A DNA stretch of 64,000 bases, from assembly GCF_014190775.1 (NCBI RefSeq), contig NZ_JACHVP010000006.1, positions 91,113-155,112 of the forward strand, written 5' to 3'. The stretch comes from Leifsonia aquatica (GTDB lineage Bacteria; Actinomycetota; Actinomycetes; Actinomycetales; Microbacteriaceae). How positions within the stretch are numbered: position 1 is the stretch's first letter; every line of letters begins with the position of its first letter. Shown here in pieces: positions 15,532-23,468 of the stretch. Both the position numbers and the translations under genes were made by a program. A model generated the notes under the pieces. The model searched no databases, had not been told where the DNA came from, and was given only the letters and a program-made list of their open reading frames with translations.

Positions 15532-16002
15532 TCACGCATTGGCGTGGCTTTGGCGGATCCAGTCGGTCCACTCCGCCGGGACGGCGTCGTCGCCGGTTTG
15601 TGTGAGTTCGGTGTGGCCGTTGTGGCATTCGCCGTTGTACCAAGTCGCCAGGCGTGGGAGGGCGACGGCGAGGCGTTCGTGCCAGCCGATGGGTCCGTAG
15701 CCGGCGTCGAGGCTGTCGTAGGAGACCAGCCAGGCGGTGTGGAGTGCGGAGAGTTCTTCGACGAGTGCGCCGTGCTTGAACCAGCACGGCGGGATCTTCC
15801 GCGTGGCGATGTTGTAGCGGTGGGTGAACCAGACCACCCACTCCCGCAGGTCGGTCCACACCCGTCGGGCGTCCTCGTCCTCCAGAGTGCGCCAGTTGAT
15901 GACGCGGATGCCGAGCATTCCAGGACTCTGCCGGGGCGCTTGGTTCTCCCATCCCTCGGCGAGGGAGGCGACGAGGTCGTCGAGGGGGATGTCGTCGGTC
16001 AC
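15532..16002 (-). CDS. DUF4913 protein of actinobacterial conjugative elements
   Basis: This 156-residue soluble protein has many Trp residues and motifs LREWVVWFTHRYN, PPCWFKHGALVEELSALHTAW and ALPRLATWY. These mark DUF4913, a family that I know only from actinobacterial plasmids and ICEs beside the T4SS coupling protein. Function unknown; a role in DNA transfer or as accessory to the coupling protein is inferred from context. The ATG at 16002 overlaps the stop of the upstream HNH-like gene by four bases (ATGA), so it is the last gene of the long conjugation operon. Confidence 0.85.
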   Translation of the reverse strand: MTDDIPLDDLVASLAEGWENQAPRQSPGMLGIRVINWRTLEDEDARRVWTDLREWVVWFTHRYNIATRKIPPCWFKHGALVEELSALHTAWLVSYDSLDAGYGPIGWHERLAVALPRLATWYNGECHNGHTELTQTGDDAVPAEWTDWIRQSHANA

Positions 16003-16403
16003 GGCTGCTCCAGGGACGCTTCGATGTAGTGGGCGATCTTGGCCTGCAGCCGGGCGATCGCCTGGACGGAAGCGGTGCGGCGCGAGACGAACCCCGAGAG
16101 GGCACGGTCGCGGTCGATCAGCTGGTGGACGTATTCGTGGCAGCGCGGGTGCAGCGCGGTCAGGTCTTCATGCGGCTCGTGGGCGGTCCATCCGTGCGGG
16201 GTCTGGGTGACGCCGCGGTAGTCGAGGTGGTGCAGCTCGAGCGAGTGGGAGCCACCGGCGCCGAGGCAGAGGGCGCAGCGGATTTCGCCGTTGCGGGTCT
16301 GCTCGTCGAGGAACCATCGGTCGCGGCGGGCGAACCAGGCTCCGGAGTGCAGGTAGTTGGTGCGGTACGTGTTGCCCCGGGCGGGACGGCGACGGTTGGA
16401 CAT
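15999..16403 (-). CDS. HNH-nuclease-like zinc protein
   Basis: This 134-residue protein has CALCLGAGGSHSLELHHLDYRGVTQ (about residues 43-66) followed by EDLTALHPRCHEYVHQLID (about 82-100). The C-x2-C pair, the central HH and the later H-x2-C-H give the layout of an HNH/McrA-type beta-beta-alpha metal fold, although the canonical second Cys pair is replaced. It may be a nuclease acting on transferred DNA or a structural zinc protein. It sits between the coupling protein and DUF4913 with one-base and four-base overlaps, so it is part of the transfer operon. Confidence 0.7.
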   Translation of the reverse strand: MSNRRRPARGNTYRTNYLHSGAWFARRDRWFLDEQTRNGEIRCALCLGAGGSHSLELHHLDYRGVTQTPHGWTAHEPHEDLTALHPRCHEYVHQLIDRDRALSGFVSRRTASVQAIARLQAKIAHYIEASLEQP

Positions 16404-18208
16404 CAGTCTCCCTCTCCAGCTGATCCTCGGCGATCGAGCGCGGCTTGGTACTGTTCGGCGAACACGACCTGCTGGTCGAGCTCGGTGAGCTTCTTGCCCG
16501 CGCTGACTTGGCGGGCGTCGTCGCGGTCGGTCCAGCCACGCAGGTCAAGCAGGATTCCGCGCCGGTTGCGGTAGGCGAGCAGTCCGACGGTCTCGGGCAT
16601 GCGGCGGATCTCGTCGATTGTCATCACCGGGACCTTCTCGTTCTGCACGTTCGTGGACGACCCGTTGTCGTTATAGGAGTGCCCCGTGTTCCGGATCCGC
16701 CGGGTCCCGAGAAGAGATTCGATGTCGCGCAGGTGGTCGACGTCGGATGCGCCGCCGAGGAGGAGCTTGGCGGTGGCGGCCGACCAGATCGTGTCGGCCT
16801 CAGACCGCGACCAGGCGGTCTCGGCCTGCGAGAGGGCCTGGAGGACGACGATGGTGGAGATGCCGATGCCGCCACCATCGGCCATGATCCGTGGCAGCGC
16901 AGGCCAGGAGAACATGTTCGCGATCTCGTCCAGGACCAGCGCGAGCGGCAGATCCAGCCGCGACCCGGGCGAGGCAAGAGCTTTCCGTCGTGCGGTCTCG
17001 ACGATGTCGTCGAGGACCGCGCCGAGGAACCCGCCGACGGATCCGGCGCCGGCGCCGGTGCCGACAAGGTAGAGGCTGTTAGATCCGGCGAGGAACGCGT
17101 CGAGGTCGAACTGCTCCCCCGGCCCCGGCGTCATCGCCTTCCTGATCGACGGGATGGACAGCGGTCGGAGCGCGCCGAAGACGCCGAACCAGGAGTTCGC
17201 CAGGAGCTTCTCATCGCCGTTGATGATCGCGTCCAAGTCCTCCGACCAGCCGGGGGACCCCTGGTTGGCGAGCACGCTCACGGCTTCGCGTGCGAGGCGC
17301 GGGTTGGAGCCCCACCGGGCCAAGGCATCGGTGCCACGTTGGGATACTGCTGCAGCGTGGAGCAGTCGGGAGAGCACGGAGGAAGACACTTGCGCCCATT
17401 CCTGGTTGGTCTTCGAGGCGCCCAGGGCGGTGCCGGCGATGATCGCCTGACCGCGCTGGTCCGCCACCAGGGGGTCTTCGCACCCGGCGACCGGCGAGAT
17501 CCGCAGCGCCGAGCGGACGCCGGTGAGCTCCTGGGGATCGAACACCGTGACCTCGCCGAGCCGGGCGCGTTCGCGCATAGTGGCGGAGAGATTGTCGTTG
17601 CGAGTGGAGGTGGTGATGAGCGGGCCGTCCCAGTCAAGGATGGCGTTGATGATGAACCGGTAGCCCTTTCCAGAGCGGGGCGCGCCTTCCACGACGATCG
17701 AGTCCTCGATCGACACGTAGACGTCCTGCCCGTGAGCGCTGCCAACCTTCCACCCCGCAGCCGACGGATCCGGGTTCACCAACGCTGGGCGCAGCGTCTT
17801 GGCACGCTGGAGCGCCGTGCGTGCGGAGGTGTGCATGCGAACCTCACCGGGCTTGGCGAGCCCGTCACGGCCGCGGAGCTCGTGGATGAAGTGCCGATCA
17901 GACTGGCGGTACCGAAGCCACCAAACCACGACCACCGCCACGAGGCTCAGAAGCAGGAAGACCGCGAGGAGGTCGAGCCCTCGGACCAAGGTCACCGGTG
18001 CTTCGCATCCGCGAGCGAGGGCGAAGCCGCTGGGGTCGCCGCCGATGGCCAGTTGGAGGCCGGCGAAGACGCTCCCAGGCTGGCCTCCCCCGCCGCAGGT
18101 TATGGTGATGGTGGCGTTGGCGATGCCGGTGGTGAGGGCGCCGGCGGCGACGAGGGCGAAGAGGCAGTAGACGGCCAACTGGGTCCAGGTGGAGCCATGG
18201 GTTCTCAT
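16403..18208 (-). CDS. VirD4/TraG-like type IV coupling protein
   Basis: This 601-residue inner-membrane ATPase links the relaxosome to the secretion channel. Two N-terminal membrane segments (residues about 10-30 and 75-95) flank a short exported loop with two Cys. The ATPase domain shows Walker A VEGAPRSGKGYRF (about residue 172) and Walker B LALVLDEIANMF (about 421), followed by the conserved VLQALSQAE. The start overlaps the upstream VirB4-like gene (ATGA). Length and layout match coupling proteins of actinobacterial ICEs with TrwC-type relaxases. Confidence 0.9.
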   Translation of the reverse strand: MRTHGSTWTQLAVYCLFALVAAGALTTGIANATITITCGGGGQPGSVFAGLQLAIGGDPSGFALARGCEAPVTLVRGLDLLAVFLLLSLVAVVVVWWLRYRQSDRHFIHELRGRDGLAKPGEVRMHTSARTALQRAKTLRPALVNPDPSAAGWKVGSAHGQDVYVSIEDSIVVEGAPRSGKGYRFIINAILDWDGPLITTSTRNDNLSATMRERARLGEVTVFDPQELTGVRSALRISPVAGCEDPLVADQRGQAIIAGTALGASKTNQEWAQVSSSVLSRLLHAAAVSQRGTDALARWGSNPRLAREAVSVLANQGSPGWSEDLDAIINGDEKLLANSWFGVFGALRPLSIPSIRKAMTPGPGEQFDLDAFLAGSNSLYLVGTGAGAGSVGGFLGAVLDDIVETARRKALASPGSRLDLPLALVLDEIANMFSWPALPRIMADGGGIGISTIVVLQALSQAETAWSRSEADTIWSAATAKLLLGGASDVDHLRDIESLLGTRRIRNTGHSYNDNGSSTNVQNEKVPVMTIDEIRRMPETVGLLAYRNRRGILLDLRGWTDRDDARQVSAGKKLTELDQQVVFAEQYQAALDRRGSAGEGD

Positions 18209-19653
18209 GCCCGCTCACCCCCCATGGCGTCGGTGCGGAAGATGCCGAGTTCGTAGTCGGTGCAGATGTTGCGGATCTTCGCTACCCGGTCCTGTCCGAT
18301 CTGCCACAGCCCTTCACCCTTATGAAGCTTGCGGACGAGGTCGGCCTGGGTGTCGTTCCAGCCCAGGATCTCCCGCGACCGCGCGATCTCACCGGAATGT
18401 TGCGCGTAGGAGATGCGGGTCTCGCAGTCGGCCAGGAGGCCGAGAGCGCGGGAGTGGAGGGCACTGTTGCGGTCGCCAAGCGCGTCCAGGTCGGCGACTC
18501 GATGCAGGAGGTACCAGTTGGAGGTGCCGAGGTGGCGGGCGACCTTCTCGTCCTCCACGCGGTCGGCGAGGCCGTCGCCGCCGGAGACGTCGTTGAGAAG
18601 TTCGACTGCGGCCTCTTCATGGATGATGACGCGAGCTTGCCGGTTCGCGCCCAAGCTGGAGCGGCGGATCCAGTTCGCGGTCGCCAGCCGAGCGAGCGCC
18701 TGCGCTTCCGGCGACGCGCCCTTCAGTGCGGAGGTGTCGACGACCATCATTGGGGCGTCCGCGTCGAAGCGGACGGTGGAGGGCCCGTCGAAGAAGCCGG
18801 TGAGGTCTCCGGACACCATTCGACGCAGCGAGTGAGCGAGGCGGTGGCCAGCGTCCGCGACCTCTGTCGGGATGGTTTCGTTGGGGTCGACGAGGCGGTC
18901 GTAGACGTGAGTGATGGTAACGGTGGAGTTCCCGCGGAGGGCGTCGAGGGCGACGTCGAGGGCCGTGTGCTCGACCGGCTCCAGGTTCCCGCCCTCGCGG
19001 AGCCGGCGGATGATCGTCTTCACCGTCGCACGACGGTATTGGAGTACGTTCTGGTTCCAGTCCTCATCCGAGAACGAGAGGTCCCGTGGACCCTCATCGA
19101 GCAGATTGATCCGCGCAGCCTTGCCGGGGCCGACGGAGATGGAGGTGCCGCCAACGTACGCGGCAACGCGCACCCACTCCCCGTTGGGGTCGTGCGGCAC
19201 GGCGATCTTGCGACCCAGCCGGGCGAGCCGGGAGGACCAGGACTTGGCCAGCATCGACTTGCCGGTGCCCTTGACGCCGAGGATGGCGACGGAGTGGGAG
19301 CGGACGGCTTCGGCGGAGTACGCGTCCCAGGGGTCGAAGCAGAACGGAGCCCGGGAGAGCAGGTTCTCGCCGATGTACGCGCCGGTGAGGATGTCCCCGG
19401 TCTCGGCCAGAAACGGATACGCACCACCCAGCACTTTGGACGAGCAGCGGTGTGCGGGTGGGGTGGCGCGCAGTGGGCCACGCAGGTTGTGCGGCTGTTT
19501 CCACCCCCACGCCGGCATCTTCGACGCCGGCAACTCCGCAGTCTGCAGCTTCCAGGACGAGTTCTTCTCCGCCGTGGCGGTCTGGCGGTGGCGGCCGTTC
19601 GCTCCCGGCTTCTCATTCGCCGGGATGCGACCGATGACAGCTGACTGCTTCAT
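18205..19653 (-). CDS. VirB4-like conjugation ATPase
   Basis: This 482-residue ATPase powers the T4SS. The N-terminal about 80 residues are Pro/Lys-rich and poorly structured. Walker A is AILGVKGTGKSMLAKS (about residues 122-137), Walker B is MMVVDTSAL (about 300), then the VIIHEEAAVELLND motif (about 343) typical of the VirB4/TraC ATPase core. There is no large N-terminal VirB4 domain; in actinobacterial elements that part is split off into the neighbouring SCO6880-family protein, which matches here. It overlaps the coupling protein gene by four bases and is one base from the SCO6880-like gene. Confidence 0.85.
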   Translation of the reverse strand: MKQSAVIGRIPANEKPGANGRHRQTATAEKNSSWKLQTAELPASKMPAWGWKQPHNLRGPLRATPPAHRCSSKVLGGAYPFLAETGDILTGAYIGENLLSRAPFCFDPWDAYSAEAVRSHSVAILGVKGTGKSMLAKSWSSRLARLGRKIAVPHDPNGEWVRVAAYVGGTSISVGPGKAARINLLDEGPRDLSFSDEDWNQNVLQYRRATVKTIIRRLREGGNLEPVEHTALDVALDALRGNSTVTITHVYDRLVDPNETIPTEVADAGHRLAHSLRRMVSGDLTGFFDGPSTVRFDADAPMMVVDTSALKGASPEAQALARLATANWIRRSSLGANRQARVIIHEEAAVELLNDVSGGDGLADRVEDEKVARHLGTSNWYLLHRVADLDALGDRNSALHSRALGLLADCETRISYAQHSGEIARSREILGWNDTQADLVRKLHKGEGLWQIGQDRVAKIRNICTDYELGIFRTDAMGGERA

Positions 19654-19654
19654 G

Positions 19655-21187
19655 TCATTCCCCTTCCAGCGGGACCGGGAGTGCCGCGGTGACGAACCCG
19701 GCTGCCTGCTGCCCTGACATGGACGCCAGCACGAGACGTGCCGGATGCGAGGCCTGCTCGATATCAGTGCGCGCCTTGGCGAGAGCGTCCTTGGACTCGG
19801 CGGAGATCGTCACGAACCCGCGGTACTGGACGTCGCCGAACCCGTCGACAAGGTCATGCTCCCGCACCGCGAGGTCCTCCTCCTCCCGCAGATGGGTCAG
19901 CGGAATCCGCGACGACAGCTTCATCCGAATCGTCGCTGCGGTCTCCATGTCCGACTGGGCCCGATTCAGCTGGGCCAGCGCCTTGTGAGTCGCCACCGGC
20001 CGCACCTGCAGGGTGATCACCCTGGTCGCATCGCCGGTATAGAGAAGTGGCTCGAGGAATCCGGTGCGGACGTCTGTGCGCGGCCACTCGGCGACCCAAA
20101 AGGTCTGGTGCCAGGACTCGTCCACCCGCATCGCATCCCAGCCCTCGTCGATCCCCATCACCGGCGACGGCGCAGATACGATCCCGGAGTCCTGCTCACG
20201 TCGCGTCGCTGCGGCCACGGGGTCGGCGGACAGGGCGTTCAGCTCGTCGAGCTCGTCCGAAGTCAGCCATCCGGCCGGGGTGAGCCGGGCGTGCTCCATG
20301 GACGTCTCGATGCCGGCGACCCGCTCCTTGAGCACGGCGGCAAGGCCGGTGAGTCCTTTCCCCGCGTCGCGGATAGCGCCGTTGAGCGCGGCGGTGTCGA
20401 AGGTGAGGGTGATGTAGTTCGTGAACCCCATCGACCGCTTCGAGGCCGCCTGGGTCAGCGCCCAATACTGCTCGCGCAGCTCGGCGGTGACCTGCGGGTC
20501 GTGTTCGTTCTCCCTAACGACCAAGTAGTCCCGCAACTCATTCGAGGACGCCCGGTCGACGCGGATCCGGATGGTGGTCTCACGGACACCGGGCAGGTTC
20601 TCCAGCGAGCTGAGCCATTCCACGAACCCGTCGTACGCGGCTTCTTGAGTGCCCTTGTCGCGAAGCGCCCAGGCTTTCGATCCGACCTTGACGGTGACGG
20701 AGGCGAGTCTTCCGCGGGCGTTGTAGATGAAGCCGCCGGCACCAGGGATCTGGACGATCTGCGCGTCCCCGAGCGCGCCGGGGAGGAGGAACTTGGAGGT
20801 CACGACCGGGGTGACCGCGGCGACCTGCGCGTGCCCGACGTTGAGGGAGGCAACGCTCACCCGGAGCCAGACATCGCGACGGAAGATCGTCTGGCCGGTC
20901 AGGCTCCTGCGCGCGTAGCGGGCCGCTTGGGCGACGATCACGATCACGGGTTCGCGCCGGTAGGTGGCGAGCGCGAAGAACACCACGACGGCAACGATCG
21001 GGATCATCACCCAGATCGCGTTCGTGTCGATGAACAGCGTGGAGAGCAGGACCGCGACGGCGGCGCCGATCACCACCAGCTGCAGGAACGTCAGACCGAG
21101 GAAGATCCCGCGGCGTTCCCGCGCGGCGAAGCGGACCCGGGGTGCGCCTTCCTCCGTGATGATCTGGTCAGCGGTGAGGGTGGTCAT
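19655..21187 (-). CDS. SCO6880-family conjugation protein (membrane partner of VirB4-like ATPase)
   Basis: This 510-residue protein has two adjacent membrane helices at residues about 30-70 (FLGLTFLQLVVIGAAVAVLL and a second). A long soluble part follows with no P-loop. The SCO6880 family combines VirB3-like/PrgI-like membrane helices with the N-terminal half of VirB4 and is found in Streptomyces-type conjugation operons. In this operon the P-loop half is the next gene (18205-19653). The start ATG is three bases from the TrbL-like gene stop, so translation is likely coupled. Confidence 0.85.
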   Translation of the reverse strand: MTTLTADQIITEEGAPRVRFAARERRGIFLGLTFLQLVVIGAAVAVLLSTLFIDTNAIWVMIPIVAVVVFFALATYRREPVIVIVAQAARYARRSLTGQTIFRRDVWLRVSVASLNVGHAQVAAVTPVVTSKFLLPGALGDAQIVQIPGAGGFIYNARGRLASVTVKVGSKAWALRDKGTQEAAYDGFVEWLSSLENLPGVRETTIRIRVDRASSNELRDYLVVRENEHDPQVTAELREQYWALTQAASKRSMGFTNYITLTFDTAALNGAIRDAGKGLTGLAAVLKERVAGIETSMEHARLTPAGWLTSDELDELNALSADPVAAATRREQDSGIVSAPSPVMGIDEGWDAMRVDESWHQTFWVAEWPRTDVRTGFLEPLLYTGDATRVITLQVRPVATHKALAQLNRAQSDMETAATIRMKLSSRIPLTHLREEEDLAVREHDLVDGFGDVQYRGFVTISAESKDALAKARTDIEQASHPARLVLASMSGQQAAGFVTAALPVPLEGE

Positions 21188-21190
21188 GAG

Positions 21191-22243
21191 TTATCTCCCA
21201 ACCTTGACGACTCGTGCCGCGGTGCGGACGGGCGCGGCGGCGGTGCTCGCCCGGGAGAACTGATCGCGGACGGAGAACCGGTGGTGGAGCGCGGTGCCGA
21301 CTTCAGCACCGGCGAACGAGACGAGCTTGGTCGCCCACAACGGGCTGAACGACGCGGCGATCACCGCGCCGGCGGCGACGAGGATGACGCCGATACTGAG
21401 GCTGGCCTTGGTCAGCTCTACAGCCAGAAGGACCACACCGGCGGCGAGGGGCTTGGCGATAAGCAACCCGACAGAGAGGTTCAGCCAACGTTGGGCCCAG
21501 GCGGTTAGCTTGGGCTGGCCGATCATCATCAGCCCGACCGGGGCCATCGCGGCAAGCGCCAGGAGTCCGAACTCGCGGATCGACATGGCGATGAACAGGA
21601 ACAGCGATGCGATCATCATCAAGCCGACGATGAGCAACGCCATCACGTATTCGCCAACCGAACCTGGACCCTGTGCCCCTTGGATGGCCATACCCCAGAT
21701 CACGCCGTCCTGGGAGAACTGCATGGTCTTCATCACGGCGCCGTGGATCTGCTTCGGGGCGTCGAAGAGGCCGACGACCCGGAGCAGGCTTTGGCTCAGG
21801 TCGCCGCCTTGGACGGCGGTGGTAAGCGCGTGCGTGATGTCGTCGGTGATGCCGGAAGCCTTCTGCATCCCCCACACGCAGATCGCGCTGAACGGGATGG
21901 CAAGGGCGGCGCCGACGGCGGTGCGGCCGATGCGTGACCAGTCCTGAAGGATCATCGCGATGCCGATCTGGACCAGCGCGACGATCAAGATGACGGGTGC
22001 GGTGACGGCGATCCAGAACAGGAACTGCGAGTGGGCGATGTTCCAGCTGCCCTGGTCGATGTTCGTGTTGAAGGAGCCGGCGATCATCGTCGCGATGAAG
22101 TCGCCGAGGTTCTTGATGGTGGACCCCATGAACTGGGCGATCGTTTGGGATGCCTGGCACCCGAAGTCGGCGACAAAGCAGCCGTAGTTCGGGGCGAACG
22201 GATCCGGTGGTGCGGAAGCGACAGTGGCGATCATGATGGTCAC
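21191..22243 (-). CDS. TrbL/VirB6-like T4SS inner-membrane channel protein
   Basis: This 350-residue integral membrane protein has at least six hydrophobic helices (about residues 65-90, 100-125, 190-215, 225-250, 255-275 and 285-305), with Gly/Ala-rich cores. An N-terminal exported part contains two Cys (GCFVADFGCQ). The layout is that of TrbL/VirB6 proteins that form the membrane part of the transfer channel. The GTG start overlaps the stop of the small VirB2-like gene (GTGA); an internal ATG three codons later is possible. It belongs to the same operon as the VirB4-like pair. Confidence 0.85.
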   Translation of the reverse strand: MTIMIATVASAPPDPFAPNYGCFVADFGCQASQTIAQFMGSTIKNLGDFIATMIAGSFNTNIDQGSWNIAHSQFLFWIAVTAPVILIVALVQIGIAMILQDWSRIGRTAVGAALAIPFSAICVWGMQKASGITDDITHALTTAVQGGDLSQSLLRVVGLFDAPKQIHGAVMKTMQFSQDGVIWGMAIQGAQGPGSVGEYVMALLIVGLMMIASLFLFIAMSIREFGLLALAAMAPVGLMMIGQPKLTAWAQRWLNLSVGLLIAKPLAAGVVLLAVELTKASLSIGVILVAAGAVIAASFSPLWATKLVSFAGAEVGTALHHRFSVRDQFSRASTAAAPVRTAARVVKVGR

Positions 22244-22563
22244 GCCACGTGGAGCGACTGGCCCCAGTTGATCAGTCCGGCGATGCTGCCGGCGACTGCG
22301 ACCCCGGCGAGGCAGCTGAGCACGCCGATGATCCCAGCCTTCTGCACACGGCCGTTGCTGGAGACGTGGCCGACGACGATAAACCCGGCGGCGATCAGGC
22401 CGCCGATCACGCCGAGGATGAGCACGATGGCGAACACGACGTTCGCGATCGTCTGCAAGGCCCCGACGCCGGGCCCGGAGAAGTCCGGGCTGGGGTTCGG
22501 CACCGCCGCCACGGTGATGATGCGTGCGTGGACGGTGACGAGGGCTTCGTTGAGGGTGTTCAT
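22240..22563 (-). CDS. Small VirB2-like membrane protein of the conjugation operon
   Basis: A 107-residue protein with two hydrophobic helices (about residues 42-65 and 78-100) separated by a short polar loop with Asn/Gly/Arg (SSNGRVQK), after a 35-residue N-terminal part. Size, two-helix layout and position beside the VirB6-like gene match VirB2/TrbC-type pilin-like proteins, although Gram-positive elements may not form a pilus. Sequence identity to characterised pilins cannot be judged here. It overlaps both neighbours by four bases. Confidence 0.7.
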   Translation of the reverse strand: MNTLNEALVTVHARIITVAAVPNPSPDFSGPGVGALQTIANVVFAIVLILGVIGGLIAAGFIVVGHVSSNGRVQKAGIIGVLSCLAGVAVAGSIAGLINWGQSLHVA

Positions 22564-22715
22564 GATTCTTGGTTCCTTTCCGTGGGATCGGTCGACGGTT
22601 CGGGTTCTTGTGCTTCGCGCATGCGCCGGGCGGCGAGGTAGCCGGAGGCGGCGATGCCGAGCAGAGCGATACAGATCAGAGTCAGCAGGCCGAGGAGGTT
22701 GATCAGCAGGTCCAT
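22560..22715 (-). CDS. 51-residue single-helix membrane protein
   Basis: Very short frame with start ATG at 22715 preceded by GGGGAG at 8 bases; a GTG three codons upstream (22724) overlaps the lipoprotein stop as GTGA. It has one membrane helix (LLINLLGLLTLICIALLGIAASGYLAA) and a polar acidic tail ending NQES. It overlaps the VirB2-like gene by four bases. The tight coupling on both sides supports it as a real gene of the transfer apparatus; function unknown. Confidence 0.65.
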   Translation of the reverse strand: MDLLINLLGLLTLICIALLGIAASGYLAARRMREAQEPEPSTDPTERNQES

Positions 22716-22720
22716 GACGG

Positions 22721-23380
22721 TCACTCCCCGCTCGCGGAGGCTGCGCCGGTCGCGGAGGCCGGAAGGGGGACGGTGAGGATGTTCGCCTTGCCCTCTGACG
22801 GGATGTTCACGGTGAGTTCGAGTTGGTCGACGTCGGCGGGGACGTAGTAGGCGGCGGCGAACGATCGGCTCTTCTCGTTCGGGACCGTCCAAGTCGTCTG
22901 TCCGTGGAAGAGCCCCGCGGGCAGCCAGGGCACGCCAACGGCTTTGGCGGCGGCGGGTCCGTCGACGGTGTCGAGGACGGCCGGTTCGGGGCGGCCGTCG
23001 AACTGGGTGCCCTTAAGGGTGGTGCCGGTGACGTCCTGGAAGTCCTGGTTGCCCTGGGAGGGGATCCACTTGCCGGTCATAGTGACCTTCAGCAACAGCA
23101 CTCGGGTTCCGACCGGGAAGAGCTCGGAAGGCGAGTCCGGGAGCGTGCACCGGCAGCCGTGCTTGGCCTTGAAGGTGGTGCCGGGGTAGACGTCGACCCA
23201 GACGCTGCTGACGATGCCTGATGCCGCCGGCATCGCATCCTGTGCGGACGTCGACGTCGGCGTTGGTTTGGCCGGCGCGACTGTGGTGAACGACGGGTTC
23301 CGTGTTGGCGTCGTACCGACGCAGCCGGCGAAGGCCAGGCATGGAAGGAGGGCAACGAGTGCGATCAGCTTCTTGTTCAT
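22721..23380 (-). CDS. Lipoprotein of the conjugation operon
   Basis: A 219-residue lipoprotein with a lipobox at LAFAGC (about residues 15-20), a Thr/Pro-rich linker, then an exported beta-rich domain with a two-Cys motif GCRCTLP (about 77) and a long C-terminal domain. I do not recognise the domain. It is the first gene after the third bipartite promoter element, so transcription of the channel genes can start here apart from the upstream hydrolase and sigma genes. An exported lipoprotein in this position could act like VirB7 at the cell surface; that is inference. Confidence 0.75.
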   Translation of the reverse strand: MNKKLIALVALLPCLAFAGCVGTTPTRNPSFTTVAPAKPTPTSTSAQDAMPAASGIVSSVWVDVYPGTTFKAKHGCRCTLPDSPSELFPVGTRVLLLKVTMTGKWIPSQGNQDFQDVTGTTLKGTQFDGRPEPAVLDTVDGPAAAKAVGVPWLPAGLFHGQTTWTVPNEKSRSFAAAYYVPADVDQLELTVNIPSEGKANILTVPLPASATGAASASGE

Positions 23381-23411
23381 CTCAGTTCACCTCGGTTTCG
23401 TATGCGTCCTT

Positions 23412-23449
23412 CACTTAGAACTTCCGGTACGGAGCGATTTGTGGCGCGC
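23412..23449 (-). promoter_or_regulatory. Bipartite conjugation-promoter element, copy 3 (T4SS operon)
   Basis: On the minus strand GCGCGC (23449-23444), 15 bases, then ACCGGAAGTTCTAAGTG (23428-23412). It lies between the hydrolase gene and the lipoprotein gene. A GTG at its end opens a 10-codon frame whose TGA ends one base before the lipoprotein ATG (23380). Confidence 0.7.
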
Positions 23450-23468
23450 ATTTGGGAGACTCGTTTGG

